NCBI GenBank assembly: GCA_030668065.1
Contig: DAOUUS010000001.1
Span: 1-25,407, forward strand
Length of the DNA stretch: 25,407 nucleotides
DNA from: Candidatus Methanophagales archaeon
Lineage (GTDB): Archaea > Halobacteriota > Syntropharchaeia > Alkanophagales > Methanospirareceae
Direction of reading: 5' to 3'
Positions 9,097-16,700 of the stretch are shown in pieces. The stretch's first letter is position 1. The number at the start of each line of letters is the position of its first letter. The notes under the pieces were generated by a model. The model made no database searches and was not told the DNA's origin. It saw nothing but the letters and a program-made list of their open reading frames with translations. Made by a program: the position numbers and the translations under genes.

Positions 9097-9412
9097 ATGC
9101 TTCTTCTTCTTTTTTTAAAACTCTGTGCTAAAAGAAAAAAGGCACAAGTTTCTTTGATTAATATTCTGTTCTAATATAGGGAGGGAAGTTTTTTTTGTTA
9201 TATGACACGGCTAAAATTAAAAGGGTAAGAGGATTTAAGTTTTACCTGCGCGGGAGATGACAACGTGTTCGTGTCGCATAGACACAAGAGAAAGAGAAGG
9301 GCAGTCATACCGAAAGAAGATAAGGTTAATATAGAACTTATAAAAGGGTTTGACCCGATTTAGGATACTTAGAAGCGCTCTTAGTAAAGCGTCTCTCAGT
9401 AAGGAAAGGTTT
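9097..9412. other. Intergenic region between trkH and SRP RNA
   Basis: About 315 bp without a convincing gene. It holds the probable trkH promoter (about 9171-9180) and a well-formed TATA-like, nearly palindromic site (CTTATAAAAG, 9338-9347) that matches no annotated start. Short ORFs here overlap the SRP RNA or lack support. Confidence 0.5.
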
Positions 9413-9727
9413 GTGCGGGCACGCTCTCGTTCGACACTTTCACCGCCAGTCAGACCCTCAAAGTCTTCCTCCACATCGCTACCCTACGAGCGCCAACCGT
9501 CCACGGTGAGTCCGCTCCCTTCCGGGCCTAAACCGGTACCCATAGCAAAGGTAAGGCAACAAACCCTCCAGCTTGCCACCATACCACCGTCAACCCCGTA
9601 GGACGACATTTCTTCGTAGGACCTCAAGCTGAACTAATGGCTACGGCGCCTCAATCAAGCTTCGCCTCTCGCATATCGGCGATTTCAAGTGACAAAGGAC
9701 GCCGGGCCCTCCAGGCTAGCCCGCACA
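9413..9727 (-). ncRNA. ffs: Signal recognition particle 7S RNA (archaeal SRP RNA)
   Basis: The RNA core of SRP, about 315 nt, which with SRP19 and SRP54 targets ribosomes making membrane and secreted proteins. The minus strand starts with the archaeal signature GTGCGGGCTAGCC, then GGCGTCC.TTGTCA and CGCCGATATGCGAG. The 5' end pairs with the 3' end (GCCCGCAC), closing helix 5/1. The SRP54-binding helix 8 is present with TTAGGCCCGGAAGGGAGCGG. Its GGAA tetraloop lies at 9520-9523, and the symmetric loop at 9527-9530 faces 9513-9516. One noncanonical C.A pair of the usual loop is replaced by U.G. The ends come from helix pairing and the promoter position and may be off by a few nt. Confidence 0.95.
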
Positions 9728-9742
9728 ATACTACATATACCT

Positions 9743-9755
9743 TGATTAAATAAAA
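9743..9755 (-). promoter_or_regulatory. Promoter of the SRP RNA
   Basis: The minus strand reads TTTTATTTAATC, a TATA-type box centred about 24 nt before the RNA start expected from helix pairing (about 9727). Confidence 0.6.
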
Positions 9756-9804
9756 CATAAAAAAAAAAGGGTTACCCAGAAAAAATCAAGGCATTTATCC
9801 CAAT

Positions 9805-10719
9805 TTAAAAGGTGTCCATCACAAAAACTTCGCCCTTATCATGACGAGGATATGCGGGAACGACATCTACTTTTATATCTAACCTCTTCTCCAGGTCTTT
9901 ATACCGGTTCCGGATAGTAATCTCTGTCGTGCCCATAATCTTGGCTATCTCCCGCTCCGTGCGGTACTCGCCTCCTACAATTGCCGAGATGTATATTGCC
10001 GCAGCCGCAGTTCCTATCGGCCCCCAGCCCCGAGTTGCTTCTACACCCTTATCATCATTCAGTATCTCAATTGCTCGTTCCCGTGTCGCAGGACTCAATC
10101 CGAGTTCGGAGCAGAACCGGGGTATGAATAGGGAAGGGTCCGCCGGCGCGAGCTTTATCCCTAATTTCCGTAAAAGGAATATATACGCTCGCCGTATCTT
10201 CTTTAACGGACTTCTTGATACCTTTGCAATCTCTTTCAGCGTCCTTGGAACACCATATTGTCTGCAAACAATGTACAACATGGCTGAAACTAATTCCTCT
10301 ATACTCCGCCCTTTTATCAGTTTCTCCTTTGCTGCCCTACGGTATAACACAGAAGTTGCCTCTCTGATATTACCCGGCAGTTTTAGTGCACAAGCCATTC
10401 GATCTATCTCAACGAGTGCGAATGCAAGGGTCTTCTCATTACTATCCATATTCACCCATCGCACTCGCTTTATTCCAGGTGGCAAGGACGGTGTGGGCGT
10501 GCTTAAGCCCTTGTCATGTATCCGATAGCTCATACCAGGACCTGTTCTTATCCTCTTAGAAGCTTGTTCTGCATCAAAAGCACGCCATTCTGGCCCCACA
10601 TCTACAATATTCTCAGCTATTACAATTCCACAATCGGCACAGTAAAGTTCCGCATGTTTAGAATCTGATACTACCTTTTTTGACCCACATTCGGGGCAAT
10701 CCTTCATTCCTGTTGTCAT
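9805..10719 (-). CDS. tfb: Transcription initiation factor B (TFB)
   Basis: The archaeal TFIIB homologue, which binds TBP at the BRE/TATA and recruits RNA polymerase. An N-terminal zinc ribbon is seen (CPECGS...YCADCGIVI), then the B-reader/linker (GPEWRAFD, and the GLSTPTPSLPPG stretch). Two cyclin-like repeats follow (one from about EKTLAFALVEIDRMACALKLP, the second from LGLSPATRERAIEIL). The last helix-turn-helix (TEREIAKIMGTTEITIRNRYK) contacts the BRE. ATG 10719 (MTTGMKDC) is preferred because GAGGAG lies 9 nt upstream. ATG 10767 would add 16 residues and would be almost leaderless from the TATA box at 10791-10800, so it stays possible. Length is normal. Confidence 0.96.
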   Translation of the reverse strand: MTTGMKDCPECGSKKVVSDSKHAELYCADCGIVIAENIVDVGPEWRAFDAEQASKRIRTGPGMSYRIHDKGLSTPTPSLPPGIKRVRWVNMDSNEKTLAFALVEIDRMACALKLPGNIREATSVLYRRAAKEKLIKGRSIEELVSAMLYIVCRQYGVPRTLKEIAKVSRSPLKKIRRAYIFLLRKLGIKLAPADPSLFIPRFCSELGLSPATRERAIEILNDDKGVEATRGWGPIGTAAAAIYISAIVGGEYRTEREIAKIMGTTEITIRNRYKDLEKRLDIKVDVVPAYPRHDKGEVFVMDTF

Positions 10720-10727
10720 TTTTATTA

Positions 10728-10734
10728 TCTCCTC
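10728..10734 (-). promoter_or_regulatory. Shine-Dalgarno site of tfb
   Basis: GAGGAGA on the minus strand, 8-9 nt upstream of ATG 10719. It supports the inner start. Confidence 0.5.
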
Positions 10735-10790
10735 AACAAAGTACTCATCCCCGATCCGCAAAGTCAAAAGGGAAAGAGCAATTTGAGCGG

Positions 10791-10800
10791 TATTTATATG
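10791..10800 (-). promoter_or_regulatory. TATA box of tfb
   Basis: CATATAAATA on the minus strand. The expected transcript start is near 10770, giving either a ~50 nt leader (start at 10719) or a leaderless start at 10767. Confidence 0.55.
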
Positions 10801-11037
10801 CGTAAACGCTTATCTACCAACTAACGTAGCCCGCTCTTTGCCTTCCTTCCTTTCAGCGATTTCGTAAGGATGCCCTTCATCATGATCACCTGAAACTGAA
10901 TATATCTTATTTAGTATATATAACTATCGGTAATAGTCCTCTAAGAGTAAGATGTCTTCAACATTATCTAAAATGCTTTTAACGCTATACAAAAGGAAGA
11001 AGAGGGTTTTTCATTACCTCTACTAAATAGATATATA

Positions 11038-11964
11038 ATGGACATAGACCTGGAATCCCAATTTACTGGTGCATTAATAGGTAGCGCGGTTGGCGATGCT
11101 TTAGGCGCCCCCGTGGAGGGATATAGCAGGGAGAAGGTAAACGCGGTTTACGGCGCGAGGGGGGACTGGGAGATGAAGTCGGGTCGCTACACGGACGATA
11201 CGGAGATGATGATAGGCGTTGCCGAATCTTTAATCGAGAACCGGGGCTTCAATGGCGCTGATATGGCACATAAGTTTATCCTGAATTATGATGTGAGCAG
11301 GGGATATGGCCCGGGGTCTAAGGAAGCGTTACGAAGGATACGCGCGGGTGAGAGTTGGGAAGCGGCTTCGGAACAGTTATTTTTTGGTGAAGGTTCGTAT
11401 GGCAATGGTGCTGCGATGCGAATTGCCCCTGTGGGTATTTTGTATTTTGATAACGCAGAAGTGCTACGGGAAATAGCCTATAAATCAAGCCACATCACAC
11501 ATGCTCATCTGCTCGGTAAAGAAGGAGCGGCTTTGCAAGCATATTCCATCGCTCTTGCCGTGCAGGGCCATAAAGAAGATATGTTGCCCCGTCTAAAAGC
11601 GTTTGCTAAAGAGATATATAACGATAAGCTAAATACGGTAGAGCGGCTTTTGGGTGACGATACGGAAGAGAAGGAGGTAATCACAGAATTAGGTACCGGT
11701 ATAGCGGCTTTTGATTCCGTGCCTACGGCTATTTACGCTTTTTGCCGATTTGACACGTTTGAAGATGCGGTTGCATATGCGATAAGTTTGGGTGGCGATA
11801 CCGATACCATAGGGGCAATGACCGGGGCGATATGTGGCGCTTTTTATGGTGAAGGTGCAATTCCAGGCAGGTGGGTCGAGAAGTTGGAAGAAGGAGAAAA
11901 AGGCAGAAGTTATATAAAGAAGTTGGGCAATGAGTTGTACCGTATCAAGATGCTGCACCCTTGA
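11038..11964 (+). CDS. ADP-ribosylglycohydrolase family protein (DraG-like)
   Basis: A soluble 308-residue hydrolase with the all-helical ADP-ribosylglycohydrolase fold. Two Mg ions at the active site help cleave ADP-ribose from proteins or related glycosides. Metal motifs are intact: GSAVGDALGAPVEG near residue 15, YTDDTEMM near 51, and SLGGDTDTIGAMTGAICGAF near 250. The ATG at 11038 is the only Met before the first motif. A TATA-like ATATATAAT touches it, so an upstream box (GCTATACAAAAG at about 10985) may be the real promoter. No partner such as DraT or nitrogenase regulators is near. The substrate cannot be told from sequence. Confidence 0.93.
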   Translation: MDIDLESQFTGALIGSAVGDALGAPVEGYSREKVNAVYGARGDWEMKSGRYTDDTEMMIGVAESLIENRGFNGADMAHKFILNYDVSRGYGPGSKEALRRIRAGESWEAASEQLFFGEGSYGNGAAMRIAPVGILYFDNAEVLREIAYKSSHITHAHLLGKEGAALQAYSIALAVQGHKEDMLPRLKAFAKEIYNDKLNTVERLLGDDTEEKEVITELGTGIAAFDSVPTAIYAFCRFDTFEDAVAYAISLGGDTDTIGAMTGAICGAFYGEGAIPGRWVEKLEEGEKGRSYIKKLGNELYRIKMLHP

Positions 11965-11972
11965 GTTTTGGT

Positions 11973-11987
11973 ATCTTCCTTTTTTAC
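11973..11987 (+). terminator. T-rich terminator candidate after the ADP-ribosylglycohydrolase gene
   Basis: CTTCCTTTTTTACC follows the stop codon within 25 bp, the kind of T-run at which archaeal RNA polymerase ends transcription. Confidence 0.3.
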
Positions 11988-12064
11988 CGCACACGTGTAT
12001 ATTAATTACTAATAGCTGCAATCTAAATAGGTAACAAAGACCGAATGGTAAGAAGGTAACAGAA

Positions 12065-12598
12065 ATGCAAGGTGAGATATTCAAGGCATTGGGCAGTAAA
12101 ACGCGGGTGGCGATGATAAAGTGTTTGCTGCACAGGGAGTATCATGTATCGGGCTTAGCAAGAGCTTTAGGCATTTCGGTTCCTGTCGCGGCTAAACACG
12201 TAAAAATCTTAGAGAATGTAGGTGTTCTGAAGTACGAAGTATTTGGTAAGACCCATGTATTAAGGGTAAATAGGAATAGGCTGTATGAAGCGATGGATAC
12301 GTTTAGCGATGAATATGACATAGAAGTAGAGCAAGGCGCGAGCTTGCTGAGCGCATTAAAGGAAGTTGCGGGTGTAGGGCTAAAGCGAGTCGCGGACCGC
12401 GAGTACATTGTTTCGATAGATAATGAAGAGGGTTTTTATGTGTATGAAGTGAATGGAAAGCTGCCAGATACGCCTATTAACGAATATAAACTAGATAAAG
12501 TACAAGAAATAGAAATAAAGCGGTTGGTGCCGGTAGTTAAGAAAAAGGTAAGAGTAAAAGTTAGTGCAAACGCAAAGATAGAGAAAAAGCAGGGGTAA
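12065..12598 (+). CDS. ArsR-type winged helix protein with C-terminal sensor-like domain
   Basis: A DNA-binding regulator of 177 residues. Residues 1 to about 75 form an ArsR-type winged helix (FKALGSKTRVAMIKCLLHRE, then the recognition helix SVPVAAKHVKILENVGVL). Residues about 105-165 form a separate beta-rich domain (REYIVSIDNEEGFYVYEVNG...). It looks like the DUF4430-type or other small ligand/cofactor domains, but I cannot name it. The tail is basic. No metal-binding Cys pair of ArsR/SmtB sensors is present. AAGGT lies 8 nt upstream of ATG 12065. It converges on the trpC-like gene with a 22 bp gap. Targets unknown. Confidence 0.85.
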   Translation: MQGEIFKALGSKTRVAMIKCLLHREYHVSGLARALGISVPVAAKHVKILENVGVLKYEVFGKTHVLRVNRNRLYEAMDTFSDEYDIEVEQGASLLSALKEVAGVGLKRVADREYIVSIDNEEGFYVYEVNGKLPDTPINEYKLDKVQEIEIKRLVPVVKKKVRVKVSANAKIEKKQG

Positions 12599-12620
12599 CC
12601 CAACCGCAAAAGAAACGTAC

Positions 12621-13373
12621 CTAAAAACGCACGAAATCACGCACTTTTTGCTCGATGTCAGCCGCGTGCATAACGGAAGTACCGGCAAGCAAAGCGTCTG
12701 CACCAGCAGCGAACATCCGCCGTGCCTCTTCTATCGTATTTATGCCACTCATTGCTACTAACGGCACATCGGCAGGTATCGCAGACTTGATCTCAGGAGC
12801 TATCTGCTCAAAAGTCGCCACATCTACCTCAAGCGTATCCAGGTCGCGATTGTTTATGCCGATTAGCGTAGATGCTGACGTCAGGTCCATATCGGAAATC
12901 ATGTCTTTTGATACCGGGTCTATCTCTATGAGCGTTTCCAGACCAACCGCGGCAGTTTTCTGTGTCAGCTCGTTCAACTCACTCGCGCTCAGAAATCGTG
13001 CTATCAGTAGTATAGCATCTGCACCGTGCACATACGACTCCAGTAACTGGAACTCATCGAATATGAAGTCCTTTCGCAATACAGGCAGCGTAACAGAAAG
13101 TTTAACATCGCTTAAATCAGATAAACTACCTGAAAACGCTTCTTCCGTGAGGACGGATATGGCACATGCACCGCCGGCTTCCATTTGTTTCGCGGCTGCC
13201 GCGGATTCTATATTCAGCGCTTGGTCGCCTTCTTTTAAGCCTTTTTGTTTTACTTCGGTGATTACCGGATTTTTCCCTGCCGTCCGAGCTTCATAAATCG
13301 CCTGCTTCATGCTCCTTCGTGACTTCAACCGCTCGATGATTTCGCGTTTCCGTCTTAAAATCTGTTCTACCAT
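12621..13373 (-). CDS. trpC: Indole-3-glycerol phosphate synthase-like protein (TrpC), divergent active site
   Basis: A TIM-barrel protein of 250 residues of the TrpC family, which closes the indole ring in tryptophan synthesis. Catalytic residues seen: Glu40 and Lys42 (ITEVK), Lys101 (VLRKDF), Glu150 (LETLIEI), Asn175 and Arg176 (IGINNRDL). Two normally conserved sites differ. The SPS motif after EVK is KGLKEG here, and the Glu of the ESGI motif is Met208 (AMSGI). The start is ATG 13373: GGAG lies 8 nt upstream and a TATA box is about 26 nt upstream. A GTG at 13382 would add three codons. The gene stands alone, with no other trp gene in view. It may be a true TrpC or a paralogue with changed activity. 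Confidence 0.85.
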   Translation of the reverse strand: MVEQILRRKREIIERLKSRRSMKQAIYEARTAGKNPVITEVKQKGLKEGDQALNIESAAAAKQMEAGGACAISVLTEEAFSGSLSDLSDVKLSVTLPVLRKDFIFDEFQLLESYVHGADAILLIARFLSASELNELTQKTAAVGLETLIEIDPVSKDMISDMDLTSASTLIGINNRDLDTLEVDVATFEQIAPEIKSAIPADVPLVAMSGINTIEEARRMFAAGADALLAGTSVMHAADIEQKVRDFVRF

Positions 13374-13393
13374 TTTTGCCACTCCAAAAACTG

Positions 13394-13404
13394 TGTATAT
13401 AATT
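13394..13404 (-). promoter_or_regulatory. TATA box of the trpC-like gene
   Basis: AAATTATATAC on the minus strand, centred about 26 nt from ATG 13373. The message would begin at or very near the start codon. Confidence 0.5.
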
Positions 13405-13469
13405 TTAGTAAGCGTTAGCGATTATTTATTTATCAATATAGTAATGCCGGATTTTATTGTAACCCCGTT

Positions 13470-13508
13470 TTATAACTTGCCCATCTTAACCCGTCTCAAA
13501 TAACCCAT
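13470..13508 (-). pseudogene. C-terminal tail relic of a giant-gene paralogue
   Basis: Translates on the minus strand as GYLRRVKMGKL and a stop codon, almost identical to the last residues of the giant protein (GYLRRVKMRKL, stop). At DNA level 25 bp are identical (13482-13506 and 13777-13801). Beyond them, differences fall mainly at codon-neutral positions, so this is a diverged homologous end rather than a simple short duplication. The membrane helix and PGF motif that should precede it are missing. Confidence 0.7.
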
Positions 13509-13531
13509 AAGGGAACTCCCAGTAAATAGTT

Positions 13532-13640
13532 TACCCATTTTGATAAAAATCATGGACACAGATTTTACCGATTTACACAGACGGTACTGTCCTGATGATT
13601 AAGTTTTTACGGGTCGAATAAAAATAAAAAAGATTAATAG
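13532..13640 (+). repeat. Repeat B, copy 1 (inverted relative to copy 2)
   Basis: Begins TACCCATTTTGAT and continues through ACACAGATTT, ATTTACACAGAC and ATTAAGTTTTTAC. Its reverse complement is found at about 22366-22479 with roughly 80% identity and small gaps. Its outer end adjoins the C-terminal relic and its inner end runs into repeat A copy 2. Confidence 0.75.
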
Positions 13641-13764
13641 TGTTTGTTTAGCTAACCACAGATTACACAGATTTTCACGAGAAGATAGTACTCTGGATCC
13701 GGCTTAAGTACACTATTGGTTTTTTATCCCCTGCTAACCCAAAAATCTTGTGCTAATCTCGTGG
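13638..13764. repeat. Dispersed intergenic repeat A, copy 2
   Basis: Matches 2575-2700 over 126 bp with about seven differences. Imperfect inverted ends are visible: 13653-13675 against the reverse complement of 13742-13767. The element abuts the stop codon (13765-13767) of the giant surface gene. Confidence 0.8.
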
Positions 13765-16700
13765 TTACAATTTCCGCATCTTAACCCGTCTCAAATAACC
13801 CGTAACCACCGCAAACGCTATAAGCAACAGTGCGACCTCAAAGCCCGGTATCCGCGGTTTCGGCGTTGCCGCCGGTGTCCCTTCGGGTGCCTCCACCGGC
13901 GTTGGTTCTGGTGCTGACGTTGCCACAGGTACTGAACTCGGTGTTGCCGCCGGTGTTCGTGCGGGCCTTCTTATCGCCAAACAAGCCACGCAGTCATGAT
14001 TCGGGTCACACGGGTCATTCGGATCGGTGCCCGCAATTAGTTCGTCCAAATCGCTAATACCGTCACCATCCGTGTCTTGCGGACCACCGCCACCGCCTCC
14101 ACCACCGCCTCCTCGTACAGCGGGTGTTGGTGTTGGTACAATCGGTTTCGATCTCTTTTCTCCTGCTAGCCCGTGCAAACCTAAATGCGATACATTTGCC
14201 CATACATAGCCCTCGTAGTCCTTACCATAAAGCACAACATTTGTGGTATCCACGCCTGTTCCTTCAGAAAGTTTCGTCCACCCGGATTTATCGAACGAGT
14301 ACAGACTCAACGTACTTTCGTTTAGATCCCCCGCATCGTCTGCATCTCCATCGCCCGTTCTATCCAAGTCTGACACCGTGTAATACATCCCGATCCATGC
14401 CCAGTTGATTATATCACTGGTCTCGTTCTGCACGTTCTCGTTTACAGTTATCTCTAAATATTGCCCCGCTGTTTCTTCTTCGCTTCTCAACCCCCCGGTA
14501 TGACTCAGCGCAGAAGGAGTAGTCGAAACGTTATACCTGCTCATTTTTACCCACGGTGTTACCGCTTCCTCAAGCTCTACCCGTACAGAAGATTCTATCT
14601 CTTTTATCGCCTCTATGCTGAAGAACTCCCTCGTAGACGGATATTCCACCACAACAGAATCCGGCAGTCGCGTCACCTTCATGCCCTTTAGTGTGCTCAA
14701 AATACGGTAGTGGTCTGAATGATATGGCTGCGTGAGCATCACTACCGTCTGCGTGGGCGTCCATACCCCGTACTCGACAGCAAACCGGTCATAATCAGAT
14801 TCGAGCATTGCCGTGAGCGTGGTATTATCCCCGGATTTTATCAAAATATCGCGTGTGATGTTTCCGGCAGTTCCGTTCCCATCCGGTCTGCCCACAAGCA
14901 CGATATAAGGTGCATCCGAATAATTTGACTTCAGTTCATCCGGTGACACGATGGTAACATTGGTATATTGTGCAAGCTTATCCACGAACTCGTAAGTATC
15001 CGCGTCCGGGTCGTAAGCGAGTATCACACGCGCCACGTGTGGTACATAGGAATCTGTATCTTCAAGATCGTTTACTCCATCGTCATCGGTGTCATTCCAT
15101 AGTGGATCGGTTCCCAATTCCAGTTCCCTTAAGTCCGAAATGTCATCGCCATCCGTATCATTGCACAGCGGGTCGGTCCACAGCTCTATCTCGTAACCAT
15201 CCGGAACACCATCGAAATCGGTATCGTTGTTCAATGCACTCGTGTTGTGAATAATCTCGTAGCCGTCTGTTAAATTATCGCTATCAGAATCCGGATTCCA
15301 GGGGTCTGTACTCAGGTTGTATTCCTGTGCATCAAACAGCAGGTCCGCATCAGAATCCGGGTTACACAGACTTGAATTGAATTGCTTTTCCTGAGAGTCG
15401 GAAAGTCCGTCGGAATCAGTGTCGCGATTGTTCGGGTCAGACCCGAGCACGAACTCCCCGAAATCTGATAGTCCATCGCCATCCGTATCGCTTTGTTTGG
15501 GGTCGCTGCCACAAGTAATCTCTGTACCGTCATCCAACCCGTCACCATCTATATCATAATTGGTTACCGCAGTCCCAAGCTCCTTCTCCACGTAATCGCT
15601 CAGTCCGTCACCATCAGTATCCACGTTCCTTGGATTCGACCTCGCATTGAATTCTTCGTGATCGTTTAGTCCATCGAAATCCGTGTCTTTAAGCAAAGAC
15701 TCGCTCGTCACATGGAGTGTGTAGGTACCGGTAGAATTGGTGAAGGTGACGTCCCAGCCGGTGGTCTCGGTTTCGTCGGTAAGCCCGTCGTTGTCAGTAT
15801 CCTGGGTGGCGGATTCCGCCTTCTGGCTTGCTCCAACCGGTATTCCACCAGAAGAGGTTGTTTCACTCTCGCCTGTTTTAATGTCCCAACCGATCATATA
15901 CCCGAACTGATTTGCCCCTTCAGGGTTGCCAATAGCCATCAAAAGCCAATCCTGCTTTCCATTGCCATTGATGTCGGCAATTGCTGCTCCACCACCATCA
16001 TTTTCAGTGCCAGTAACAGGAGAGTGTATGGTGGAACTCCAACTGGAGGGATTGCCGTTGGTATCAATGTCCCAGCCTATCATATACCAGAACTTGTTTG
16101 CTCCTTCGGGATCGTCAATACCCATAAGAAGCAAATCCGGCTTGCCATTGCCATTGATGTCGGCAATTGCTGCTCCACCACCTGCATTTTCATTGCCAAT
16201 AGCGGAAGATTTTATGACCGAACTCCAACTGCCGGGATTGCCATCTGTATCAATGTCCCAACCAATCATATACCGGAAGTGATTTGCCCCGCTGGAATCG
16301 TTAATGCCCATCAAAAGCAAATCCAGCGTTCCATTTCCATTTATGTCGGCAATGACTGCTCCACCGCCAGCATTAAAGTAGCTACCCATATAGGGCGAGT
16401 GTATGGAGGAACTCCAACTGGTAGGATTGCCGTCTGTATCAATGTCCCAACCTATCATATACCGGAACTGATTTGCCCCATCAGGGTCGTCAATACCCAT
16501 CAGAAGCAAATCCGGCTTCCCATTTCCATTTATGTCGGCAATGACTGCTCCACCGCCAGCATTAAAGTAGCTACCCATATAGGGCGAGTGTATGGAGGAA
16601 CTCCAACTGCTGGGATTGCCGTCTGTATCAATGTCCCAACCTATCATATACCGGAACTGATTTGCCCCGCTGGGATCGTCAATGCCCATTAAAAGCAAAT

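Noticed and set aside
8630..9118. Plus-strand ORF of 162 codons
   Set aside because: Antisense to the trkH coding region, which has intact pore motifs.
9235..9601. Short ORFs on both strands between trkH and tfb
   Set aside because: They overlap the SRP RNA, which explains this sequence fully.
9929..10528. Plus-strand ORF of 199 codons
   Set aside because: Fully antisense to tfb, with low-complexity composition and no start signals.
10853..10883. Possible C/D box guide RNA on the minus strand (ATGATGA at 10877-10883, CTGA at 10853-10856)
   Set aside because: The boxes are about 20 nt apart, longer than usual in archaeal guides, and no C'/D pair or terminal stem is clear.
15712..16692. Long plus-strand ORF of 326 codons inside the giant gene
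   Set aside because: It is the antisense of the 189-bp FG-GAP-like repeats. Its internal repetition (CINVPTYHIPELICP) mirrors the coding repeats, and no promoter or ribosome site precedes it.
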